This document shows, in pieces, positions 33,505 through 40,831 of a stretch of 40,831 bases of DNA; position 1 is the stretch's first letter, and every line of letters begins with the position of its first letter. The stretch spans positions 1 through 40,831 of the forward strand of contig CAYLUD010000005.1 in NCBI GenBank assembly GCA_964386785.1, written 5' to 3'. Source of the DNA: SZAS-3 sp964386785 (GTDB lineage: Bacteria; Chlamydiota; Chlamydiia; Chlamydiales; JAAKFR01). A model generated the notes under the pieces. That model was not told where the DNA came from, did no database searches, and saw only the letters and a program-made list of their open reading frames with translations. Position numbers and translations under genes: made by a program.

Positions 33505-35652
33505 CTATGCGTCTGTATCTGAGATTGTTATTGTGGGTAGGTTTGTTGAAAACAATAGAATGGCATTGGTCAATTGATTTTGTATCTTTTTGATTATCTT
33601 GTTTTTAGGTAGTCTATTCCCATGCTCTTTTAGGGCTCTAGCACATTGTTGTAATGACCGTTTGTCCAGATCAGTGAGCGTGCAATCGCATAGGACAAAA
33701 TTCGCAATCGTGGTGAGTACATCCTTGGCTAACAGTTCCCATCGCTTTTGGTTATTATCATCCCCAGATATATTGAGCTTTTCATACAGCTGTTCAAGAG
33801 TGTGGATATTCTGGATATTCTGGATGTCAGGGGTAGCTTGCTTACTGTACACGAAGTGGTAATACGCTATTTTTTGTAATAGAGTGGCTTGATTGGTTGA
33901 TTCAATAGAGGGTGCAGTAGCTAATTGTAAGAATGAAATCCAGTCTTTATATCCAAGAAATGGAATACTAGACAAGCCGCGCCTGATTCCTCTATTCACC
34001 AAAATTTCTGGTAACTGCAATGGTATGAACAGATTAAATCTGGAGATATTGTTTGGTATGGATAGGGTCCAGCCATCCTGTGCAAACTGTTTCCAACGTA
34101 ATTGAAATGCATTATGATAGGTTACTTGTAAGGTTGGTTGGATCTCCTTCATATGGAAGAATTCCGAGAGATATAACTGAATCTCTTGGTTTGCTTTGTT
34201 CTGTACATACAAGGATTGCAATACAGTACTATCATTCTTGTGATTGGATATCCAGGTGTTGACAGCATGAGAGAGGAGATCCTGTGTGTCATCGTTCTTC
34301 TGATCTAGAAGAGGCCCTAACCAGGTACGGTACCAGGATTCAACCTCCTGCATGGTGGTACATTTTTCTAGGGCTGCGGCTCTTTCTGTCTTTTTATGAT
34401 TCTTTGCTTGAGTTAATAACGTGTTCCAATAGGAGTTCTCCTCCAAAGGTATAGTCGGAACGTGGTCATGTATTTCCATGCATCTTTGCACGCATAAGAA
34501 AGCTTGTTCATCTGAAAGATCAGATGCAATGGAGTCATATATCGAGGTATCCAGATTTGGGGATAGGGTTTGTTCTTCCGATAAGGAACAAAAAGATTGC
34601 TCCTGATTGGTATTTCTCGGCGACAAAAAGCACACTATTTGATTTTTAAGTAGTTGCGATTTCTCAAACAATAAATAGGCGCCTTGATTCTTAAGAAGTT
34701 GATCTATTGTTTCGAACAATTGATGATTGTTGATTTGTTTAGCAAGAGCCTCTGCTGTGTTTTTCATGATAGCTGTCACAAGCTGCTGCCCATATTCACT
34801 CAGTAGTGGTGCCCAGATTTTTTGATGTAAGGAAAGATTAATCTCTGGGTTTTTTGAAATATAATTATAATAATTTTCTAAGCTCTCAAATAATAAATAG
34901 GCTCCTTGATTCTTAAGAAGTTGATCTATTGTTTCGAATAATTGATCATTTTTGATTTGTTTAGCAAGAGCCTCTGCTGTGTTTTTCATGATAGCTGTCA
35001 CAAGCTGCTGCCCATATTCACTCAGTAGTGGTGCCCAGATTTTTTGATGTAAGGAAAGATTAATCTCTGGTTTTTTTGAAATATAATTATAATAATTTTC
35101 CAATCTCTTTTGGATTGTATGGACACCATCTTTGGTACAGGATGAAAGATGGGTGCGCAATGTGATAGGCCAAAAGTATAAAGGATGACCAAACCTTGAG
35201 TGAGGTTCTTGTTTGTAGAATTCTTCCATCCTGTGTATAAACGCAGGTAAGACGGAATCAGGTTTTTGTATGGGAATGAGTTCGCCTTTCTCATTTTTAG
35301 GAAATAGAGACTCAGCAGCTAAGGATAGCTGATGCATTTGTTTTAGTTTCCATGTGGATAACTGATGCTCTAAATAAAGAAAGGATCCAGTTGCAATAAT
35401 GAATAGGGCTATCGAAGGATAGAATGGGCTTTTCAAGCGAAAAATCATTCTTTGTAACGACCGAAATCCAGATGCATGAGCAGAGGGGATATAATGTATG
35501 GTAAGAAAAAAAATAGAGCCTACGAAGCCGATAATAGCAAGCGCCAGAGCACAGGTCTGAATCTTAGGCCAAGGTAATGGACCTATAGAAAATCGCTCAG
35601 CTCGTAATGGGGTTGTCATATACTCATTTTTATCCGTGCAGGGAAATTGCAT
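33505..35652 (-). CDS. Inc-like membrane protein with a 74-residue tandem duplication
   Basis: A 715-residue protein of unknown function. Two hydrophobic segments lie near the N-terminus at about 31-54 and 77-95, separated by a loop of about 22 residues, the two-segment layout of chlamydial Inc proteins. No classical signal peptide is seen. The rest is helical, polar and rich in Gln, Lys and Leu. Residues about 184-257 and 258-331 are a tandem repeat differing at about four positions, beginning LENYYNYISK and ending NQGAYLLFE. A short third copy (QLLKNQ) follows. The ATG at 35652 lacks a ribosome binding site and an ATG 11 codons later is an alternative. Secretion and an effector role are inferences. 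Confidence 0.75.
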   Translation of the reverse strand: MQFPCTDKNEYMTTPLRAERFSIGPLPWPKIQTCALALAIIGFVGSIFFLTIHYIPSAHASGFRSLQRMIFRLKSPFYPSIALFIIATGSFLYLEHQLSTWKLKQMHQLSLAAESLFPKNEKGELIPIQKPDSVLPAFIHRMEEFYKQEPHSRFGHPLYFWPITLRTHLSSCTKDGVHTIQKRLENYYNYISKKPEINLSLHQKIWAPLLSEYGQQLVTAIMKNTAEALAKQIKNDQLFETIDQLLKNQGAYLLFESLENYYNYISKNPEINLSLHQKIWAPLLSEYGQQLVTAIMKNTAEALAKQINNHQLFETIDQLLKNQGAYLLFEKSQLLKNQIVCFLSPRNTNQEQSFCSLSEEQTLSPNLDTSIYDSIASDLSDEQAFLCVQRCMEIHDHVPTIPLEENSYWNTLLTQAKNHKKTERAAALEKCTTMQEVESWYRTWLGPLLDQKNDDTQDLLSHAVNTWISNHKNDSTVLQSLYVQNKANQEIQLYLSEFFHMKEIQPTLQVTYHNAFQLRWKQFAQDGWTLSIPNNISRFNLFIPLQLPEILVNRGIRRGLSSIPFLGYKDWISFLQLATAPSIESTNQATLLQKIAYYHFVYSKQATPDIQNIQNIHTLEQLYEKLNISGDDNNQKRWELLAKDVLTTIANFVLCDCTLTDLDKRSLQQCARALKEHGNRLPKNKIIKKIQNQLTNAILLFSTNLPTITISDTDA
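34663..35100. repeat. Two near-identical 222-bp direct repeats
   Basis: Copies at 34663-34879 and 34885-35100 are offset by 222 bases, exactly 74 codons, and differ at only a handful of positions. A stretch of more than 130 bases in each is almost identical. High identity at the nucleotide level, including third positions, indicates a recent duplication inside the gene. Confidence 0.92.
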
Positions 35653-35832
35653 GAAAAAATATTTGATATAATTAAAAATCTTTTTAAGATTTTATATCCT
35701 AAACTTAGGATTGTACGATAAGCATTTAAGTGTTCGGCTAGAACCTTGAAACCACCCCATATTGCATGATCCCTATTTCCTTAACAAATGTTTGAATATT
35801 TCAAAACATATAGTATAATTCTCTTATTCTTT

Positions 35833-36333
35833 TTACACACTATCATTTGATTTTTTCTGATGTAAACAGAGGTGTTGAACTTTCCAATTGCGATAGAGTC
35901 CCACTGCACCGATTGGAGTAAGTGAAAAACCTAAGAAACCACCTCCTACTGCACCAAGCGCAAGCCAATCATTTCCTGATGTAGATGACGTAAGGTGATA
36001 GTGTAACCCAGCAATCGATAAGCCCATGATTGCAAAAGATACAATCCCTACCAACATAGCGGTAATAAGATAAGACTTCTTATCGGATGAGGGTTCATTG
36101 TCCGCTACATTTATAGCTACCTCAGCGACCCCATCATCCTTTTTTTGTAGCAGTAAAGTATGTGGGAGTTGATTTGAGTAGTTATTGTTTGTGCCTGATT
36201 GTAAGGTATCGGCGATATCGGCGATATCGGTGAATACATCATTGACCGCGCACGTCACTGCATTAGTGGGAGTTGAATCGTTGTCCCTCTTTCTTGGGGC
36301 AGGAGGAGTATTTTGCCCGTTAATTGCTGCCAT
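35833..36333 (-). CDS. Inc-like protein with paired membrane segments
   Basis: A 166-residue protein. The first 86 residues are polar and low in complexity (Asn, Thr, Asp, Pro), consistent with a type III secretion signal. Then come two long hydrophobic segments at about 87-111 and 123-147 separated by a short loop (HLTSSTSGNDWL), and a basic tail KVQHLCLHQKKSNDSV. This bilobed arrangement is the hallmark of Inc proteins inserted in the pathogen vacuole membrane. The ATG at 36333 is preferred over a TTG at 36345 because GAGGA lies 6 bases upstream. The N-terminal part contains a short repeat (DIADIAD). The partner or function is unknown. Confidence 0.75.
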   Translation of the reverse strand: MAAINGQNTPPAPRKRDNDSTPTNAVTCAVNDVFTDIADIADTLQSGTNNNYSNQLPHTLLLQKKDDGVAEVAINVADNEPSSDKKSYLITAMLVGIVSFAIMGLSIAGLHYHLTSSTSGNDWLALGAVGGGFLGFSLTPIGAVGLYRNWKVQHLCLHQKKSNDSV

Positions 36334-36413
36334 GGTTGTCCTCAATGGGTGGATGTAGATTTATTGTAACTAATTTTTTTAATGATTCACAACCCTCATT
36401 CCATGTCGATTAA

Positions 36414-36643
36414 ATTGTTTCGCATACAACCAAACAACTGCAACGATTTAGGAATATCCACTTACTTCATTTTCCTCCGGAACTGAATCCGAACGAACAA
36501 GTATAGAAAGTGCTTTGAGATCAATATTTTGCAAATACATGCTGTGAAAAGAGCTTTCACAGTTTCCTGCATGGAATGAATTTGTCGATATTCCAACTAA
36601 AAATCTCTGCCCAAGATCTTGGGCTAATGTATGACCGTATTGT
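36414..36643 (+). pseudogene. Decayed C-terminal fragment of an IS630-type transposase
   Basis: Read from 36414, the frame gives NIHLLHFPPELNPNEQV, then a TAG at 36504-36506 and KVL, then a TGA at 36516-36518 and DQYFANTC. In IS630/Tc1-type DDE transposases the end reads LPPYSPELNPIEQVWKVLK/R...YFAN, so the TAG replaces the Trp (TGG) and the TGA probably an Arg. The final catalytic Glu of the DDE triad corresponds to the Glu of NPNEQV. No upstream domain and no terminal inverted repeats were found. The remaining bases of this 36334-36884 gap hold only the dnaK terminator. Confidence 0.7.
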
Positions 36644-36831
36644 TTGACAAATGGTATACAAGCCTAGATATAGGTCATACAAATCCACACAATCGCAACC
36701 ATTTTACGTGTTGGTGTGGTTGGACTCAGCAGCTCGTAATCTGTGCATCTGTTTGTACAGCTTTGCGAAAGGGGATAGCCCCAGAGATAGATCGCCTTGC
36801 TCACTTTCTGCTAGGTACTGTAGATTTTTTA

Positions 36832-36876
36832 TAGAAAAAAAAGAATCAAGAGGCCGGGATATCGCCCGGCCTCTTG
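36832..36876 (-). terminator. Rho-independent terminator of the dnaK operon
   Basis: A perfect 12-bp GC-rich stem, CAAGAGGCCGGG (36847-36858) with CCCGGCCTCTTG (36865-36876), and a 6-base loop. On the minus strand it is followed by a T tract (36838-36845). It lies 8 bases after the dnaK stop and is the strongest terminator in the window. Confidence 0.95.
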
Positions 36877-36884
36877 TAATGAGG

Positions 36885-38801
36885 TTATTTTTGTTTGGAG
36901 TCTTCATCGAGGACTTCAACCTCGGCTTCCTCAATCGTATCTTCTTGTTGAGGATGCGCTCCACCTGGGGCGGCCTGAGGCTCACCGGCAGGAGGGTGCT
37001 GCATGGCTTCGCCAATCTTCTGCATTGCTGTGCTCAATTGCGCACTTGTAGCTTGGATTTTAGGCAGATCCTTTTGCTCTAATGCTTTCTTTAGCTGCTC
37101 TACATGTCCTTGAATCTCTGCAGCAACAGGGGCAGGGATCTTGTCCTTGTAGTCTTGTAACGCTTTCTCAGCACGGAAGACCATTGCGTCCGCCTCATTA
37201 CACGTCTCAATTTCTTTTTTACGCGCCTCATCCTCAGCTTTATGTGCTTCGGCATCCCGGACCATACGGTCAATCTCGGACTGATCGAGTCCCGATTGAG
37301 CTTCAATACGGATTTTTTGTTCTTTTCCAGACTGCTTGTCTTTGGCCGACACATGGAGGATGCCGTTAGCGTCTACATCGAATGCAACCTCAATTTGAGG
37401 CATGCCACGAGGAGCTGGGGGGATGTCTGTCAGATCAAATCGACCGATTTCCTTGTTGTCCTTAGCCATGGGGCGTTCACCCTGAAGAACAACAATCGTT
37501 ACAGCGGGTTGGTTATCACTCGCTGTAGAAAAGACCTGCTTCTTCTGAGTAGGAATCGTAGTATTTCTTTCTACAAGAGGAGTCATCACTCCTCCTAATG
37601 TTTCAATACCTAAAGTCAAGGGAATGACATCCAGCAGAAGCACGTCTTTCACATCCCCAACTAATACCCCTCCTTGAATCGCTGCCCCTAGAGCCACAAC
37701 TTCATCTGGGTTGACCCCTTTGTGAGGTTCTTTCTTAAAGATTTCTTTAGCCATTTCATGGACAGCAGGCATACGAGTCATGCCACCAACTAAAATCACT
37801 TCGTCAATCTGACTAGTAGAGAGTCCTGAGTCCTTGAGAGCGCGCAGGCAAGGCTCACGGGTTCTTTCTACAAGACCATGGACTAACTCCTCTAGTTTTG
37901 CTCGAGTTAGCGTCAAGGCAAGGTGTTTAGGGCCAGAGGCATCCATAGTAATAAATGGTTGATTGATCTCGGTGGATGCTACACCAGATAATTCAATCTT
38001 TGCCTTTTCAGCAGCATCTCGTAGACGCTGGAGGGCCATTTTGTCCTGGCTTAAATCGATGCCTTGCTCTTTTTTGAATGCATCAATCATCCAATGAATG
38101 ATCGCGTTATCAAAATCATCTCCTCCCAAGTGTGTATCTCCATTTGTAGATAACACTTCAAACACGCCATCCCCAATTTCCAGAATCGAGATGTCAAATG
38201 TTCCACCGCCCAAATCAAAGACTGCAATTTTCTTATCACCTTGTTTATCTAATCCATAGGCTAGGGCAGCAGCTGTAGGTTCTGGAATGATTCGCTTCAC
38301 TTCTAGTCCAGCAATCCGACCAGCATCTCGTGTTGAAGCTCGCTGTGAATCGTTAAAATAGGCTGGGACAGTAATGACAGCTTCTGTCACCGTTTCACCT
38401 AGATATGCTTCAGCTGTTTCTTTCATTTTAATGAGGATTTGCGCTCCCACTTCTTCTGGAGTCAGTTGTTGTCCTCCAATATCAAATACCACATCCCCTT
38501 TGCTGTTCGCTGCTACTTTATAGGGTACAGTTTTAATTTCTGACTGTACCTCAGCATACTTGCGACCAATGAAGCGTTTTGTGGAGGAAAGTGTCTTTTC
38601 AGGATTTGTTACCGCTTGTCTTTTGGCAGCGCCTCCAACAAGACGTTGATCACCTTTGTAGGCGACTACAGATGGGGTTGTGCGAGTTCCTTCAGCAGAT
38701 GTGATGACCTTAGCTTGTCCCCCTTCCATCACCGCGACGCAAGAGTTGGTAGTACCGAGGTCAATTCCAATAATTTTTCTTGATTTGGGTTTTTCAGACA
38801 T
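36885..38801 (-). CDS. dnaK: Chaperone DnaK (Hsp70)
   Basis: ATP-dependent Hsp70 chaperone. The 638 residues have the ATPase domain to about 390 (IIGIDLGTTNSCVAVMEGG, VITVPAYFNDSQRASTRDAG, FDLGGGTFDISIL, ILVGGMTRMPAV), the linker VLLLDVIPLTLG, the substrate domain, and a lid whose tail ends in EEAEVEVLDEDSKQK, close to the bacterial DnaK consensus. The glycine/alanine/proline-rich stretch before the tail is typical. The start overlaps the end of grpE by 8 bases. It is the last gene of the CIRCE-controlled operon. Confidence 0.98.
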   Translation of the reverse strand: MSEKPKSRKIIGIDLGTTNSCVAVMEGGQAKVITSAEGTRTTPSVVAYKGDQRLVGGAAKRQAVTNPEKTLSSTKRFIGRKYAEVQSEIKTVPYKVAANSKGDVVFDIGGQQLTPEEVGAQILIKMKETAEAYLGETVTEAVITVPAYFNDSQRASTRDAGRIAGLEVKRIIPEPTAAALAYGLDKQGDKKIAVFDLGGGTFDISILEIGDGVFEVLSTNGDTHLGGDDFDNAIIHWMIDAFKKEQGIDLSQDKMALQRLRDAAEKAKIELSGVASTEINQPFITMDASGPKHLALTLTRAKLEELVHGLVERTREPCLRALKDSGLSTSQIDEVILVGGMTRMPAVHEMAKEIFKKEPHKGVNPDEVVALGAAIQGGVLVGDVKDVLLLDVIPLTLGIETLGGVMTPLVERNTTIPTQKKQVFSTASDNQPAVTIVVLQGERPMAKDNKEIGRFDLTDIPPAPRGMPQIEVAFDVDANGILHVSAKDKQSGKEQKIRIEAQSGLDQSEIDRMVRDAEAHKAEDEARKKEIETCNEADAMVFRAEKALQDYKDKIPAPVAAEIQGHVEQLKKALEQKDLPKIQATSAQLSTAMQKIGEAMQHPPAGEPQAAPGGAHPQQEDTIEEAEVEVLDEDSKQK

Positions 38802-39348
38802 GAGTCTCTCCTTGATTTACACTTTTTTCTTCAGGGGCTTGAGCCACCTTAACACGGGCTACACGGACAGGACGATCTCCTTTTTTGTACCCGACAGTAC
38901 ATTCTTCTATGACAATTCCTGGTAAGTGATCTTCCGAAATGACTACCTCGACAGCTTCATGAAGATGAGGATCAAACGGATGCCCTACCGAAACAAATGG
39001 CTCCACTCCATGATCAGCTAATACTTGTCTAAATTGAGAGGCAATCATTTGGAATCCCAACGCCCAATGCTTTACTTCGTCGCTCATCTGATTGGCAAAA
39101 CGCAACGCCGATTCTAAATTGTCTAATGGATGCAAAAACTCCTTGAGCATTTCTTCCTGAGCATACTGAAGGAGTTCTTGGCGCTCCTTAAGCATCCGTT
39201 TTCGCCCATTTTCAGATTCTGCTAAGAGTCGTTTATATTTATCTTCGCATGCAGCTAACTGCTCCTGAATGAGAGCTAAAGGAGTAGTTGTTTGCTCAAT
39301 AGATTCAGGGACAATATCTTCTTCTGGAAGTGGATCAGGAATTTGCAT
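38794..39348 (-). CDS. grpE: Nucleotide exchange factor GrpE
   Basis: GrpE releases ADP from DnaK. The 184 residues have an acidic N-terminal tail, a long coiled-coil helix at about 28-75 (CEDKYKRLLAESENGRKRM), LHPLDNLESAL, and the C-terminal beta domain with GVEPFVSVGHPFDPHLHEAV and GYKKGDRPVRVARVKVA. It overlaps hrcA by 14 bases and dnaK by 8, so the three are translationally coupled in the order hrcA-grpE-dnaK. Confidence 0.96.
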   Translation of the reverse strand: MQIPDPLPEEDIVPESIEQTTTPLALIQEQLAACEDKYKRLLAESENGRKRMLKERQELLQYAQEEMLKEFLHPLDNLESALRFANQMSDEVKHWALGFQMIASQFRQVLADHGVEPFVSVGHPFDPHLHEAVEVVISEDHLPGIVIEECTVGYKKGDRPVRVARVKVAQAPEEKSVNQGETHV

Positions 39349-40483
39349 GGGGGAAATCCTTCATTTCTAAATAGTGACGAGATGGTTTCAAATACGCTAA
39401 GGGCAACTGCTGCCCTTGTGTACGTGGTTGACGGAACGATAGCTTAAAGGTTGACAGAGTTTTTGTCAGGGATACTGATAGTTGTTCAGCAAAGAGACGC
39501 AAGGTTCCAAACAATAGTTTGTAGGGGATCCGTGTTGGACCTAGCAGGCCAATCGCTCCTGCAATGGTGCCCCCAATGCGATAGGGAATGGCCAGGATAG
39601 AGCATCCCGACCCTGCCATAGTATAGGGAGCTAAATCTTCTCCAATCCAATATGAGAGCTGACCACGGCGTACACAATCATGTAATAACAGACGCATTTG
39701 AGCTTGGTTTTCGAATAAAGCTAATCCAGCAGAAAGAGCCATTGGGTCGGAAAATTCCGGATAGTGCAGTAGGTGCGAGAATCCAGTTCGATAGATCTCT
39801 TCTTCAGAGAAATTTGCATATCGCACTAGGTAGCGCACCATAATCTCGTCATACCATCCTTTGGCTAGTAGTTCTTCTTCATCTGCCAAGGGCGAAGGAG
39901 CTTCTCCACCGCGAATCCTCCATTGCAAGTAGCGTTCGATGCGGTGCAACGTGACAAAGCTCACCTTTTCATGGAGAGATAAGATTTCTGTGAGGATCTG
40001 TCCAAAATCTGTAATGAGGACACATAACAATCGATCCGATTCTAGTGCAATAAGTCGCAGATCTGCAATGAAATCATGGTCAAAGCGCACAGAAGAGAGA
40101 AAGGTCGCCATTCCAGTCAGCACACTTAACCGATCCGCCATGTGTTGTAAAAATGTATGAATGCCCTTGCCATCGAGTAAATGGCTGAGTTCTTTAACAA
40201 GAGATTCGATTCCAGGTAATCCGGCCTGGGAGTTTTCTTGCGCTAGAGCATAGAGGCGCAAGCCAGCTGGTGTAGGGATTCGGCCTCCTGAAGCATGACT
40301 TTGGTGCAATAACCCTTTGGTTTCTAACTCTGCAAAATAATTGCGAAGCGTAGCGGAGCTCAGGTGTTCAAAGCCATGTTCTTTTAGCGTTTGAGAGCCT
40401 ACGGGGGTTCCTGTTTCCAGGAAAAGCTCTACAAGACCAAACAAGACTTCAAGGGTGCGAATCTCTTTTTTGGATTGCTTCAT
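39335..40483 (-). CDS. hrcA: Heat-inducible transcription repressor HrcA
   Basis: HrcA binds CIRCE operators and represses dnaK and groE genes at normal temperature. From the ATG at 40483 it is 382 residues. The N-terminal winged helix includes GTPVGSQTLKEHGFEHLSSATLRNYFAELETKGLL, followed by HQSHASGGRIPTPAGLR and a C-terminal dimer domain with GLLGPTRIPY. About 30-40 residues beyond the usual HrcA end resemble the extended chlamydial tail. GTG 40504, seven codons earlier and preceded by GAGG, is an alternative start, and the frame stays open to 40546. A CIRCE element stands 47 bases upstream, so the gene is autoregulated. Confidence 0.94.
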   Translation of the reverse strand: MKQSKKEIRTLEVLFGLVELFLETGTPVGSQTLKEHGFEHLSSATLRNYFAELETKGLLHQSHASGGRIPTPAGLRLYALAQENSQAGLPGIESLVKELSHLLDGKGIHTFLQHMADRLSVLTGMATFLSSVRFDHDFIADLRLIALESDRLLCVLITDFGQILTEILSLHEKVSFVTLHRIERYLQWRIRGGEAPSPLADEEELLAKGWYDEIMVRYLVRYANFSEEEIYRTGFSHLLHYPEFSDPMALSAGLALFENQAQMRLLLHDCVRRGQLSYWIGEDLAPYTMAGSGCSILAIPYRIGGTIAGAIGLLGPTRIPYKLLFGTLRLFAEQLSVSLTKTLSTFKLSFRQPRTQGQQLPLAYLKPSRHYLEMKDFPHANS

Positions 40484-40529
40484 TCTGACTGGGGATTCTA
40501 GCACAAGCCTCGGGGAAACGCAATAGATT

Positions 40530-40556
40530 TTAGCACTCAAATGCAAAGAGTGCTGA
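40530..40556 (-). promoter_or_regulatory. CIRCE operator (HrcA-binding inverted repeat)
   Basis: TTAGCACTC (40530-40538), nine bases, then GAGTGCTGA (40548-40556). This is the CIRCE consensus TTAGCACTC-N9-GAGTGCTAA with one mismatch in the right arm. Its place before hrcA predicts repression of the hrcA-grpE-dnaK operon, relieved by heat. Confidence 0.95.
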
Positions 40557-40640
40557 ATTTCATTTTTTTGACCCTAATTTTTTATTCAAAAATAAATAAA
40601 AATTTAATAAAAAATTATAATTGTATTTGTTTTTTTTAAT
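40557..40640 (-). promoter_or_regulatory. AT-rich promoter region of the hrcA operon
   Basis: This 84-base stretch is strongly AT-rich. On the minus strand it includes TATAAT at 40614-40619 as a possible -10 box, and TTGAAT further downstream as an alternative -35 box. Neither has a clean partner at standard spacing, so the exact promoter is not settled. Confidence 0.4.
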
Positions 40641-40811
40641 TTAAAAAAGAGTCTCGATTGTGTTAGATACTTGATCAAGTTCAAGAATCCATCGACCTAC
40701 TAATGAATTATTAGACTCTAAGGACTTAAAATATCGTGAAAATGCTCTCCTCATTACAGCAGCTATCCTCGTAATTATAACGCCAGTTTGACATAAGAAA
40801 TCATGACGCAT
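40641..40811 (-). CDS. Doubtful 56-residue reading frame at window end
   Basis: An ATG at 40811 opens a 56-codon frame (MRHDFLCQTGVIITRIAAVM..., ending VSNTIETLF), with a stop immediately upstream in frame. The composition is plausible for protein, but there is no ribosome binding site and no family match. It may be a remnant or chance. Confidence 0.2.
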   Translation of the reverse strand: MRHDFLCQTGVIITRIAAVMRRAFSRYFKSLESNNSLVGRWILELDQVSNTIETLF

Positions 40812-40831
40812 ACTTTATGGAAGCAAACTCT

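Noticed and set aside
36631..36834. Plus-strand 67-codon frame after the transposase fragment
   Set aside because: It has no family match and no ribosome binding site, and it runs into the A-rich side of the dnaK terminator. Probably chance.
36851..36872. GC-rich palindrome as a regulatory operator
   Set aside because: It sits just after the dnaK stop with a T tract on the minus-strand side, so a terminator explains it fully.
1..40831. CRISPR array, prophage or complete insertion sequence
   Set aside because: No regularly spaced short repeats, integrase, phage structural gene or paired terminal inverted repeats were seen. The only mobile-element trace is the IS630 fragment.

Overview
The window looks like chromosome from a member of the phylum Chlamydiota, probably outside the family Chlamydiaceae. 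Direct evidence: murC and ddl are fused in one reading frame, a division/cell-wall (dcw) cluster runs to ftsQ with no ftsA or ftsZ after it, and the gene order murF-mraY-murD-LysM protein-ftsW-murG-murC/ddl-ftsQ ... rsbV-miaA-mqnC-coiled-coil-rsfS-fabF-nudix-ppa-ldh-plsC/aas follows, as far as I recall, the C. trachomatis CT756-CT776 block. A DsbH-like periplasmic thioredoxin, the rnpA-rpmH / rpmJ-rpsN cluster, and two proteins with the paired hydrophobic segments of inclusion-membrane (Inc) proteins support this. Against Chlamydiaceae: an E. coli-like N-terminus on MraY, a PlsC-ACP-Aas fusion, rearranged order around cysS/lysS, and an hrcA-grpE-dnaK operon placed after the rpsN block. The identification rests on gene content and remembered synteny, not on a database search.

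Layout. 1-1385: a tRNA-Cys gene followed by 1.3 kb of decay, with a minus-strand pseudogene split by a stop and the 5' fragment of a Vat-type acetyltransferase. 1386-11068: tightly packed cell-wall and division operon making lipid II (MurF, MraY, MurD, MurG, MurC-Ddl) plus FtsW, FtsQ and a LysM protein, with short overlaps or gaps throughout. 11108-18143: KhpA, an RsbV-like antagonist, MiaA, convergent MqnC, a coiled-coil protein, a HAD phosphatase, RsfS and FabF. 18144-18852: a non-coding stretch with fragments of a frameshifted minus-strand gene. 18853-25272: Nudix hydrolase, pyrophosphatase, leucine dehydrogenase, the acyltransferase-ACP-adenylase fusion and CysS. 25673-30614: leftward block lysS, priA, a hypothetical gene and a Tsr3-like gene. 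30807-33383: two thioredoxin-fold exported proteins (one with an intact CXXC, one without), then rnpA/rpmH divergent from rpmJ/rpsN. 33465-36830: accessory segment with two Inc-like genes and a dead IS630-type transposase fragment. 36832-40556: hrcA-grpE-dnaK heat-shock operon with a CIRCE operator at its head and a strong terminator at its tail. The last 275 bases are AT-rich and hold one doubtful small reading frame.

Together the genes describe an organism with a complete cytoplasmic route to lipid II and a SEDS glycosyltransferase but no FtsZ nearby, futalosine-type menaquinone synthesis, phospholipid acylation, and oxidative protein folding in the envelope. The least expected items are a full-length Tsr3-like rRNA aminocarboxypropyltransferase homologue, an Inc-like protein carrying a near-identical 74-residue tandem duplication, and a DsbH neighbour that keeps the thioredoxin fold signature but has lost both cysteines.
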